Of a stretch of DNA of 64,000 bases, positions 47,601 through 58,000 are shown one piece after another (the stretch's first letter is position 1; the number at the start of each line of letters is the position of its first letter). Position numbers and translations under genes: made by a program. Where the stretch lies: NCBI GenBank assembly GCA_033980235.1, contig CM067067.1:36559200-36623199 (forward strand). Reading direction: 5' to 3'. Source of the DNA: Diadema setosum. Its lineage: Eukaryota; Echinodermata; Echinoidea; Diadematoida; Diadematidae. The notes under the pieces are model-generated. The model was not told where the DNA came from and ran no database searches. It saw only the letters and a program-made list of their open reading frames with translations.

Positions 47601-50600
47601 ACCAGTTGAAAAAAATTAAGAAATCGAATTTTTTAGATATGAACAACAACAGCAAAAATAAAAATGCGTAGGATAAAACCACTTCAACTTCGAATGACTT
47701 TGAATTTCTCTAAACCGTTCCCTAGTTCATGGCCATCGCATAGAAACGCGTGTTTTGATATACACGTTGCTATGGCAAACTATCTAGTTTCGCGAAACTA
47801 CGGCCTGGCCACAGTCATTTTTTCCCTAACCTCCCGCCTCCCCTTCCCCGATTCGAAAACAGCTTGATTGAAGCCCCTGCCTATTTAAACACGAACCTTA
47901 TTAAACCCAAGTTAGGTACATGGTTTATATGGCTAGTGTTTAAATAGAATTTACTATTTAAGTTAATATAGGTTTTAATAGACTCTCAGTAATGTTAGTT
48001 CGATAATCGTTTGTATGTGTTTTGCGGCCTGGCCTCTGCCATGCCTCGCCTTCTGTATACGTATGTACGCGTGTACTGTATACATGTACCACAGTCATGG
48101 TCGACATCACGCACGTGGTTTTGCTGCAGGTTCCACGGTCGACGGTCGATGCTACACTACAGTGAATGCGATTGAAGGACAGCGAGCCTCGCGATGCCAA
48201 GGGCTGTATGTGATGATTTTAATCACAAATCGTGTTTGGTAGTGTGGTTTTGGAGCAAATTTGTGCTCAAACTTTCTGAAAAGACCTTTAGTCTGACATC
48301 AGATAGAAAAAGAAGACATACGAGAATGAAGTGAGTATCAGTATGTTATAATAAAACTGAATGAAAATTGTGTCATTTTCGCGTTTCCAGGAGCCGGTGA
48401 ATTCGGCCGACTCGCGATCGCGAGTTAGTACGGAGGGATACCATGCAAGAAGCCTCGCAAAATTACATGACGGTCCCATTAACGAACCTTTTGACACACT
48501 CTGGTTAAATGACCGACTATGACGCACATAATGGGTCAGTATTGTGACGGACATTTTGCTCCCGTGACGGTACCACGCGTCATCAAATTGGTGGTACTTG
48601 ACGCGACCATGACGCACTTTTCCCGGGGGTCAAGAGGTGCGTCATACAAATGACAGCTGCATTATGAGGACTTTTAGTCCGTTATTCTAGACATTTTTCT
48701 AGACATATTGCTTCAAAACATATATTTAGGCATTCAAAGTTTGTATTTGGGTTACCTGGTTGAAAGGTATCAAAGATATTCAGGAAATGACTGCCATTTT
48801 GGACGCCGTCTTGGATTACGGAACTTGTGTGAATTAACATCTCATAATGTATTTTATTGAGTTCTTCATGTTTCGAAACATGATATATTTAGACACTTAA
48901 ATTTTATATTGGGTTGCCTGGTTGAAAGGTAATAAAGATATTCAGGAAATGGCGGCCATTTTGGACGCCATCTTGGATTACGGTACTTGTGTGCATCAAC
49001 ATCTCTTCATATGTATTTTATTGAGTTCTTCATGTTTCAAAACATGATATATTTAGACACTTAAATTTTGTATTGGGTTGCCTGGTTGAAAGGTAATAAA
49101 GATATTCAGAAAATGGCGGCCATTTTGGACGATATCTTGGATTGCGGAAAACGCTCAAGGAGGATTTATGAGGACTTCTAGTACGTTATTCTAGACATAT
49201 TCCTGGAGCTATCCTGAAAAAATCAGCTTGTTACCAGAAATTTCCAGGTTTAAGCCTATTTTGACCTAATGCTCTTGGACTAGATTGCAGGGGTCGCGGT
49301 CGCGAGGGCTGGACAGCAGCAGAGGTGGGGGCAAGCAGGTGTAAAACAAGCCCCTTGACTAAAATGGACCCATCCCATTGTATAGCCATCATGAATCACC
49401 TGCATTGTACTAACATTGGTAAATATTCCATAATTTCACAATTCATCACAAAAGAAAAGGTGTGAGCAAAGTATTCATCTCAAAACACAAAAATGTGTCA
49501 ATTTTACAGTGGGAAGCACAAAATTTAAAATTACCTGATGTTATTTTAAGCATTTTAAGTGAAAATAGGTGCCTACTTATGAGGTCAAATCTGTTTCAGT
49601 GGGCGTAACAAGCTAGGCGCTTCCAACAGTCATGTGGGGTGAGACAGACTTTTCTCCTGATGGAAGTAGCAATGCTCCTGACAACGACTCACTCTTCCAT
49701 TCAAAAAGCTGAACAATTATGTATTACTATATTCATTTTATTTCATGATAACCATGTGAGCTCAGCATGAAACATTTCCCAATTCGATATACCGCAGTAT
49801 AGGGAATGTGTAATAGGTGATATGCTGTTTATAGTCGTAAGAACATTGTTTACTATGTTTCTAGTTTCTCAAATTTGTTAGATGTGTAGCTCTATATTAT
49901 GCTTTCACTGTCTCTGCTGTTGTGTAAATATGGAGCCCCGAAACTTTCACTTCAAAAAGTTTGTTAGGTGCTTCTAGAAGTGAAAGTAACGAATTTCATC
50001 ATACTTCTCCGGGATATGGTTGTTGCAGTTTGATAAAACCTCATGGCGATGGTTTGTAGATATGGAGATAGTTATTCGTAAATTCCATTTGATATAGTGA
50101 TAGCATCCGTTTAATATATATATACTTCTGTTTCAGAAACTGATTTTTTTTCCTTTTGAACAACATGGTACAGCTCACAAATCACATTCTTTTCTTTAAT
50201 CAAATCTTAGAAATATTCAACAATAAATCGAACATATTATGCTTTTGAATTCTTTTAATGAAAAAACCAGTGCCAGTGTTATGAAATAAAACAAATTTGG
50301 ATATTGATGAAAATGTCATTTTCTTTCAATCATTTGCATACTTGTTTACCTTTGGGATGATGATCAGCATTCTCATATTGTTGTATTGTACCAGAAGAGT
50401 GTTTCGATCACATGTAAATGTGTTACACAATTGTTTATTGTGTCCAGGCGAGGATTTAGTGTGGGGGGGGGGGGGGGGGGTGGGGCGAGCGGGCCTTGCC
50501 CCCCCCCCCCCCCCTACCCAACTTTGATTTTATTTTTCAGACCATTTTTGACCATTTTCAGTGCCTCGACCCCCCCCCCCAACCTTTTTGGTTTGTTTGT

Positions 50601-52456
50601 TTTTGTTTAGTTTTGCATTTATTTTTGCATGTCGCATTTTTTCCCTTTTTTTTTTCATAATATGACACGTGGTGAGGGGGGGGGGAGGGGGAGATGGTGA
50701 GCACCCAGAGGTCACCGAAAAGTCACCTTTTTTGTTTTAGTCGAGATGGCTGAATATGTCATACTGCATATTAGCTGTGTGAGCTTCTGTGGGTGTGTAT
50801 GTGTGTTGTGTGTGAAGGTGTGTGTGTGTGTGGGGGGGGGGGGGTTGTGATTGCGTGTGTTTAACTGTGTGTACCCATAATGTCTGTGTACGTCCTGTAT
50901 TATAATGTGAGACTGCGCATTTATGTCTCTTTGTCAAAACCTCGGAATGTGTAGTGAAGTTTTCACAAAATGACATTTTTTTTTTTGGAAGCCCATATTG
51001 GCGTACTGAGAACTGATATTTCAGCACAATTCATATCTATAGAAAGTTTGTGTGCTGTTCATTCCCATACGTGAATTTTGAAATATTTTCACTAAGTTCA
51101 AGTATAGAAATATGAACAAACAAACGATTGCCTGATTTCTTACGATTTGTGCTGGATACTCCATTGACAATGCGTATATACGCAACACTGAAAATGTCAC
51201 TTCGTGGTGACTGCGCAAAGGCGGGAAAACGATTTCTTTAGTCACCACGAACTGACATTTCTGTATGGAAGCTAATTCTGACGAAATTCTGGATGATTGA
51301 TCATAAAAAATACTCCAATAGAAAGCCTGAGTCATGTAGATTGACTACATATCAAATTCAGTGTAATCTTATTCCATTAACGCATTCAAACATAAAGTTT
51401 AAATTATGAAATCTTTAAACGCGATTTACTCGAAATCAACTTTCGTGCGCTAGAGCGCTAAAATGCCAGTTCGTGGTGACAGCGACGAATTTAAGTACAG
51501 GTTTTGACGGTGTGTATCATTCTCTACAGTTCGCAGAGAGATCTTAATGCATGCTTTATCTATTCAGTATTAAATTCTGCTTGTGATATTGCTATTTTCT
51601 TATTGTCTTTTGACATGTTTGACTCAGGAATTGATATCAACGGTGTAAATAGATCCACTGTGTAGTATATTCCATAATACCAGGTTCGAAGTGTTGCATA
51701 GTATTCATTCGAGAGTAAGTGTCTTGGGATAGTCACCCACTGAATTGAAATATTTGGATAATAGACATTGAAACATTGGTCCTAGATGTTTATCAAATTC
51801 TATTTCTGCAGTCGAAAGTAAAATAGAAGAAACAACGATAGCAGTGACCTGTTTACTAATGTCGTTATGTTGTAGCTCTCAGAATACATAAAAAAAAAAA
51901 AACGCCAGGCAATCGGGTATTTCATGCAAGTCACTATTTGCCTGGCTGCTTCTTAACTTGAGTGTTAAGAGATATAATCTTCCAGAAATTACACCATGTC
52001 TGAATCCTCTTGTTTTCCTCCCCCTTTTTTCGCATATACAAAGATCAGCATCACCCACTTTATTAGATAGAAACATTATTTAAGTAAAAAACCAATGCAA
52101 GCTTTGTGTAATTTCATATCATGTATTTTGATGTGACTTCTATACCATTGTAAAAACAATAAGTATGCTTGTAATTTCTTAAACATTGTGCATAGCCATA
52201 ATGCTCACAAGTTCATCGTATCATCGACTGTCGATTCTTAGTCGGTAATTCTGCAACCATCAAACTGGTGCTTACTGTATCGAGTACATAGTCTACAAGT
52301 TGTCGCGAAGTTAAGTTTCTCGGCAACTTCATAATGTCCACAACGTATATAGACGTGTCAATAATAAATGTTACTTCATGAAAACAGAAAGATGAATTAT
52401 AGATGAATGTATGAAAAGGTGCTTACGGCTTCCGCTGGTTGTTTTCCGTACTCCAT
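38666..52456 (-). CDS. Proline-rich PPxY tail-anchored membrane protein
   Basis: Four exons reconstructed on the minus strand: 52427-52456, 40973-41184, 40401-40476, 38666-38680, giving 110 aa. All junctions are GT-AG and in phase. The terminal exon (CLTH then TGA) is only 15 bases but has a strong polypyrimidine tract and acceptor. The N-terminal part has YPPPYD (PPPY at 18-21), three YPPAQPG heptads (27-47), PPVY at 50-53 and a Thr run at 58-63. Then comes INHCLHCC and a Trp/Phe-rich hydrophobic segment, ISIFFWPWFFVWIAL, near the C-terminus. From known motif biology, PPxY segments bind WW domains such as those of NEDD4-family ligases, and clustered cysteines beside a membrane segment are often palmitoylated. 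The whole fits a small cytosolic tail anchored in a membrane. I do not recognise a named family. Intron 1 is about 11 kb and repeat-filled. The first and last exons are the least certain. Confidence 0.65.
41706..41816. repeat. Direct repeat of a 29-base block, 82 bases apart
   Basis: The block starting GATATCACAAAAGAGACACT occurs at 41706-41734 and 41788-41816. The first copy also forms a hairpin with the following TGTCTCTTTG. Inside intron 1 of the proline-rich gene. Confidence 0.75.
41985..42400. repeat. Degenerate repeats carrying AAATGGCCGCC
   Basis: AAAATGGCCGCC-type blocks at 41996-42007, 42173-42185 and 42370-42382, spaced about 180-200 bases. They resemble, in inverted sense, the GGCGGCCATTTTGG core of the array at 44771 and may be an older decayed copy. 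Confidence 0.4.
43714..43848. mobile_element. 135-bp inverted-repeat MITE
   Basis: The left end GGCATTTCATGAAGCATTTT is matched by the inverted right end AAAACGCTTCATGAAATGC, with an internal T-rich segment and GGCAGACAATTT duplicated at the right. Non-coding, in intron 1 of the proline-rich gene. Confidence 0.65.
44771..45337. repeat. Left part of a 162-bp tandem array
   Basis: Three clear units and one degenerate leading unit of about 162 bases (TCTTGG at 44981, 45143 and 45304). Each includes GGTTACCTGGTTGAAAGGTA or a close variant, AGGAAATGGC-GCCATT and GACGCCATCTTGGATTACGG. The last unit runs into GCTCAAGGAGGATTTA, where the 3.3-kb transposon is inserted. Confidence 0.88.
45338..48661. 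mobile_element. Non-autonomous TIR DNA transposon, 3,324 bp
   Basis: Perfect terminal inverted repeats of 41 bp begin TGCAGCTGTCATTTGTATGA and end with the inverse. The element is flanked by TTA on both sides (45335-45337 and 48662-48664). The tandem copy at 49161-49177 (GGATTTATGAGGACTT) is the uninterrupted site with one TTA, which fixes the ends. The terminal 200 bases on each side carry many TGACGCAC/GTGCGTCA modules in both orientations, likely transposase-binding sites. The longest internal open frame (46187-46525) has no transposase features, so the element is non-autonomous. A 3-bp TTA duplication fits PIF/Harbinger-type targets (TWA), but the termini are not canonical for that group. 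Confidence 0.88.
48662..49190. repeat. Right part of the 162-bp tandem array
   Basis: Three more units (TCTTGG at 48809, 48971 and 49135) in the same orientation as the left part. The last unit ends with the same GCTCAAGGAGGATTTATGAG tail as the unit interrupted at 45337. The three-unit block with its tail has therefore itself been duplicated. Confidence 0.88.
49191..50460. other. Part of intron 1 of the proline-rich gene
   Basis: AT-rich DNA without exon or named repeat. A weak hairpin, ACTTTCACTTC and GAAGTGAAAGT, lies at about 49944-49986. Confidence 0.4.
50463..50514. repeat. Poly-G/poly-C hairpin
   Basis: About 18 G, then a short spacer containing GGGGCGAGCGGGCCTTG, then about 16 C. 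It could fold on itself or form G-quadruplexes. Further C and G runs follow at 50570-50580 and 50677-50686. Confidence 0.85.
51194..51258. repeat. Hairpin with the TTCGTGGTGAC motif
   Basis: ATGTCACTTCGTGGTGACT and AGTCACCACGAACTGACAT are 19-base inverted arms with one mismatch and a 27-base loop. The motif is shared with the inverted repeats at 41516-41549 and 51458-51491. Confidence 0.7.
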
Positions 52457-52748
52457 TGTCCTGTTCTCTGATTTCTTGAGCGAAATTCTGCCAAGTGTGA
52501 TACGCAAGGCGCAGACAGATATACCTATCCTTCAAGAAAGATTTGGTTGGGTGTAACTACTAAAGAACGGACGACCTTCGTCTCTTGAAGACAATTATAG
52601 CGTTGCATCAAACGAAGTGCGTATATGAAAATGATATCATGGTGATGATCTTGCTTTATCTTACGGCTTCAGATAAAGCATCCACGGTATCATGAAAGGG
52701 TATGTCGAACTCCCTCTATTGGTAGCAAATATACAGGACTGCTATATT

Positions 52749-53220
52749 GGGCTCACACGGGTAAATAATTCCCCATAGAGACGTGTGTTAAAATTCAAAT
52801 TTCAAAAAATTCTGTAAAATAGCTGGGAGAAATAAGGTGTGTTCATCTTCACTAACCTGAATAAGTGAGATATTACCTTTCATCCATCAGATTGCCAGGG
52901 TGGGTTGTTCTGCTCTAATTCTGTCCAGGGGTCCGCAAAGCCAGACTACGAGTTGTTGCCACTCAAAAAATCACCTATTTTCCGTACACGTACCCAATGA
53001 AATATAGTCCCCTCAAATTCCATCAGAAAAGCTTTCATCTTCCAACCAAAATGCAGTTGGTAGAGGAATTCATACTCAATATCTACAGCTATTCATTTTT
53101 TTTTTTGCCAAACAACATCATTGATTTTTAATTAATTTTTTTCTTCATTTATTTTGGTATCTTTGGTACGAATTTGTGAAGGGGTCTGGGACAGTCCATT
53201 TTATTTACAGGTGTGAGCCC
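52749..53220. mobile_element. Uninterrupted GGGCTCACAC TIR element
   Basis: A 472-bp repeat with ends GGGCTCACAC and GTGTGAGCCC. It is the intact relative of the element split by the LINE at 17874-22895, sharing the GACGTGTGTT, GCAAAGCCAGACTACGAGTT and AAAGCTTTCATCTTCCAACC blocks. Non-coding. Lies upstream of the proline-rich gene. Confidence 0.8.
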
Positions 53221-53269
53221 TATAGTGATTGACAGATTACCCTCATCTCGTATATAGGACACGAAATGG

Positions 53270-53393
53270 CGGCCAGTAAACTTTACAGATTAACAACTAT
53301 TGAACGGACTGTCCGAATTTCCTCAAACTTTCACTGATGTGTCCTACATCATTCACTCAATCCACATGTATATTTCGGGAAGTGTCCCCTTTA
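53270..53393. repeat. Partial relative of MITE family 3
   Basis: Shares TCCAATTT/CCGAATTT-TC-TCAAACT-TCACTGATGTGT, CTCAATCC and GT-CCCTTTA with the right arm of 29213-29779. Only one arm is present. Confidence 0.45.
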
Positions 53394-53491
53394 AACCTTA
53401 ACAATTTTGCATGTCCCTAATGCAAAGTGTAGCAATGTCATAGTCATGTGTCGCGTTGATACCCAGTTACACTACTTGATGACAACCTTAC

Positions 53492-53725
53492 GGGTGATGT
53501 TCGTTAATCGGTAGGTTCGTTATTCCGAAAGTTCGTTACTCCGAAAGTTACTTTATACGGAATGTTAGTTATTCCGAAACACATATATTCGATAGAACTA
53601 GATGTCTGTTCGTCCGAAATGAAATAATTTTCGGAATTTCATTACAATGCTTCATTTTTGGACTAACACACCCTTCAGAATAGCAAACATTATTTCGTGT
53701 CGGGATTAACGATTAACATAAATTA
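53492..53725. repeat. TTCG-CGAA foldback element, copy 3
   Basis: Begins GGGTGATGTTCGTTA. The left part repeats GTTCGTTATTCCGAAAG-type units and the right part carries inverse units such as CTTCAGAATAGCAAAC. Third copy of the family at 14150 and 31587, the most diverged at its right end. Confidence 0.65.
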
Positions 53726-54050
53726 TACCCTTGAAATAACGATTAAGATCGATTAAAATTGACCAAAACAAAAGAAAAACTCACGAAAATTAGCTAAATT
53801 ATTTGATCGTTGCGTGTTGTTGTTGTTGTTGTAGTTTTTTGTTGGTTTTTATATCAATTAAGGCCTCCTGATCATATCATTTAAAAAATCTAATATCTAA
53901 GTGCAGTGACCGAGCAGAGAGGTAGTGTGAATTTCTATGGGAGGGAGTATACGAGGATATATTATCCTTCCACACTTGCATTTTTAGAAATGAAACTCAG
54001 CGATCTGGTGTGCACGTTAGACTGTTAGGAAAATTTTCAAGAAAAAAAAA

Positions 54051-54061
54051 ATAATAACAAA

Positions 54062-54120
<59 letters not shown>

Positions 54121-54135
54121 TAACAATAATAATAG
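54051..54135. repeat. AAT trinucleotide microsatellite
   Basis: About 25 AAT units with a few AAC interruptions. A C11-A11-(TAAA)n tract follows at 54242-54290. Confidence 0.95.
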
Positions 54136-54828
54136 AAATAGTAAGGCCGATACGTCATTCAGTTATTGGGATTGAAAAAAATCCAACCCTGAAAACACAC
54201 CCCCAAAAAATGTGATTTAGATTTAACATATTCTTGTTTTACCCCCCCCCCCAAAAAAAAAAATAAATAAATAAATAAATAAAAATAAAAAGATAAATGC
54301 GCAGGTAGTACCCCTTACTGACACTAACGTGCTTTTTCGCTTCACCTTCTTAAAAAAGGAACCACTATAACCGGTTTGGAACCTCCCCCCGCCCATCAAA
54401 GAGCTACGGGCTTGCAGGACTTTGAATATACTCTCCAAAAGCCTGGACTTTTTGCTGCAGGACTTGTAACTTTTCCTTTGCTAGTTTTCATATTGAAACG
54501 AACAATGCGACAGACAATAAGTTATATGGGTCTTGCTAGTATCCGAAGAGAGAATAATCATTATGAGCAAGTGCAGGAGAGATTGGGTCTGCGTACGTGT
54601 CGCTCACAATGAACGAATATAGAGCAGTCAGCCAGACTTACTGTACATGCAAGTAACAGCAAGGTGTACTGTGAATTAACACTGACACAAAAAAAAATGA
54701 ACAACATTATTATCTCTTTTTCTAACACGGAAAGGGGCGTGTTACAGAATGCCATGATACACAACTACCCATTTTTCGTCCCACAAAGCTTAGTCCTTCC
54801 CGGCTTTGTATTCCGATAATACGCAACT

Positions 54829-54844
54829 GGGGCGGTGCTATTGG
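54829..54844 (+). promoter_or_regulatory. Candidate GC-box and inverted CCAAT box upstream of the GST
   Basis: GGGGCGG is followed by CTATTGG about 245 bases upstream of the GST start codon. These are common vertebrate and deuterostome promoter motifs; the assignment is speculative. Confidence 0.2.
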
Positions 54845-55086
54845 AAGTGTATCGGCTGATCGGGAACATGTGGACTGAACGACATTCATGAGTACGAGTT
54901 TATGTGGAACTATGTACTACCTGTCTTGCTGAGCCAAATCCTAACTCGAACATAGCTCAGTTTGGGGGCTCTACGTACTTTGTACTTATCGAATAGAACT
55001 GGCTTAGGGAGGATATATCATACACTGCATGACCTGAGCTTCTGTCGCGAGGAGTAAATGGGCGAGGTTGTATCTATTTGAGAACC

Positions 55087-58000
55087 ATGTCGAGCTACAA
55101 GATCACCTATTTCACAACTCGTGGTCGTGCCGAGGCCATCAGGCTCTTGCTCACCGACGCTGGAATAGATTTTGAAGATGTCAGGCTAACTCAGGACGCA
55201 TGGATGAAAGTCAAAGAATCTGGCGGTGAGAAATTAGAAACCTTGTATTCTATTTGTCATTTCTTTATGCCTGCCAACATTGGCAAACACAAGGACCCGA
55301 CTTCACGAAAGTTGTATACTATTTTGATAAACCATGGAAATTTTGAAACGTGATGGACTGCTTCGTCTTGGTAGAAATTTATATCTTGGATTAAACCTTG
55401 CAGCAATACACGAAGCGCGGTCTTTAAATCATTGTCTAAAATATTGTACCGTGGAATAAGTAACAATAATTATGCATTTCAGCAACTAAGGTTGAGGATA
55501 TTTCATCAATTAAAAAAAAAAAAAAAAAAAAACCCGCAGGCTTAATTACCTAACTTGTTGTATTACGAAACTTGAAATTATTCCCGTCATACCCCTCCCT
55601 GACCATATCCCGCTCGGTTGCTTAATTCTCCCTCTGGAACAGTCTAACACGCCCGAGGCAATAGCTATAAAATGAAGCAAATCCTTGTCTTTTGATAAAT
55701 TTCTACTGCGCGACAACCATTCTTGCAAGTAAACGATCTACTTCTTCATTTCATAAAACATATCAATGCAACAGAGTCCAATCTGTGATTGGTTGAGAGC
55801 ATTCGCGTGACCAGGCTTTTATTATTATCTTGCCAAACACATGATTTCTCTTGTGACCGGTCATGACTTAATAGGCATGATGACGGGTCATTAGAATTTT
55901 CATGTCGCGATGGTGGTCGGGAGGTGTTCATCGTTTTATTTACACGCGCGGATTATGTACTTATTACTCCAGGATTTTAAACGCCTACATAATTATGAAA
56001 TTCTTTCGACTGAAGAAATACTAACATACGTGGGATTGACGCTGCTTGTAATTTAGATGTATAGATCTAGTAACATAATGGACAATGATTTATCAAACGA
56101 CAGTGGTCTGCTTGATCTGTTCATCATTTTATATAACAAAAAAAATGCACATAATTTTTCATGACAACAACCCTCGGCTATTGATTAGCTTCAGGCATGT
56201 CAAATAGTTCCATAGATACCTTGTGTGAGTATTACCTATACTAATACCCTGATATGTATTACTTGTTAAGTTGTTTAAACATTCTGACTTGTTCTTACTT
56301 CCTTTTTTATCTTCCCTACACAGATTTCCCTCTTAAGCAGTTGCCCGTCGTCGAAATTGATGGCCAAACAGAAGTTCAGAGTAAGGCAATCCTGCGTCAT
56401 CTCGCCAGAAAATATGGTAACAAACACATTCCAATATTTTTTATTTATACAATGATGGATGCACTGGGGTGTAAACGTGCCGGAACTGTAAAGGGTATAA
56501 TTATCTTCTTTAGAGAGCAATGGCTTATGTGCCGCTGGATGCACAATTTTTCAAGAAGAATCTACTTACAGAGGAAAGAAAGAGCACCGCAAAAATGAAA
56601 GCCTGCCTGGAGCGCAGTTTAAAGAGAAGAAAGAATTAACTACATTCACTGCTCTAAAGAATCAAGAGATGACAGATAAAAATGGCAGTGCGTATAACTG
56701 CAATGTGAGCTGTATAACTCGTGGGCTGTATGACTCGTGGGTGTCGGTCTCGTGACGTGAACCCGGGAATTTCCTGTATACAGTGGACTCCCGTTATAAC
56801 GAAGTCCTCGGGACCGGCAGTCTTCTTTCGTTGTATCGAAATTTCGTTATAACCGAACAAATAAACACTATCATTACATACAGCCGATAATGTTACGGCC
56901 TAAATTTTTATTTCGTTGTGACCGGAACATCGTTATAACCATGTTCGTTATAACGAGAGTGCACTGTACTCTAATCAAATTCATTTCTACGGAGAATGAT
57001 ATACTCGAGTATCCTTTTCAAAAAAAAAGATAATAGTTATTAGATCAAATGTAGACTGTATCTAATCTCTCTTTGTCCCTATTTCTCTCCCACCTCATCA
57101 GGTTACAATGGTCAAAGTGAAGAGGAAACTTTCAGGATCGATGTTATTTGTGAAGCACTGGAGGACTTGACTCGCCCCATGTGGGACTTCGTGTTTGGAC
57201 AATTCGACGAAGAAGTGAAGGTTTGTTTCTCTCGACTACCTCATGGAAGAGAATAAAACGCAATCAAACACGATCATTGAGGACATCAAAATATTCATTA
57301 ATTGACACAAGCACACGTGTATACGTAAGTAACAAGCTTTATAACGTCACGTCGCAGAGTCGCAAGTCGTCAAAATTCATAATCGATGAGTTTCTTTGGC
57401 CTCGCGGTCACACATGAACGAAGACTGCTTGGTCACAGACCATTCGTATACGAACTCTGCATGAAATCATTGGACCGCAGTTAATTTTTAGAAATTGTAA
57501 ACAGAGTTTTGTTTTTGTTTTGTGTTTTACATCGGCGGCAAAGTTATGGTTGTCGGTGTTCAGTAACCAGTCGTTGACCGGATTTGTGGTCTCCTAGTGG
57601 TTTTAGATGCTGCGCTGAAATCTTTTTGCCGAACTTCTGATCGTCAGTTGGTCGTGAAAGGGTAGGCAACCGGTCGATGATTGGAGGCTTTTAGGACTGG
57701 TCTCCAGCGATAGCTAACCCTCAACATGAAGGATTGCAACCAGTTGTCGACCAATAATTTAAATTGTCGAAATTTAAATTTGATAAGATTAAACTGTTTG
57801 ATTTCAAAGTGATAAATGACATTTAACCTTTCAAAGATAATTAACTGAAATGGAAAAATAACAAAATGATGCGCAGTGTAAATTTTGTCACGAAAATGAA
57901 TCTTAAATGCATAATTTGTTGTACTGTCCGAAATTAAGAAACATCTTGGCAATTATTAGTGACCTTATTTTTGGATGTTCATGAAGTGAAAAAAAAAATT

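Larger units (their letters stand above)
41516..51491. repeat. 34-bp perfect inverted repeat pair about 10 kb apart
   Basis: 41516-41549 and 51458-51491 are exact reverse complements, containing CTGTCACCACGAACTGGCAT and its inverse. Both lie in intron 1 of the proline-rich gene and both are bordered on the outside by AATT. They may be termini of one large element holding the array and the 3.3-kb transposon, or two independent MITE fragments in opposite orientation. Confidence 0.5.

Noticed and set aside
44771..49190. CRISPR-like array
   Set aside because: Units are contiguous 162-bp tandem repeats with no short repeat and unique spacer alternation. The host is a eukaryote.
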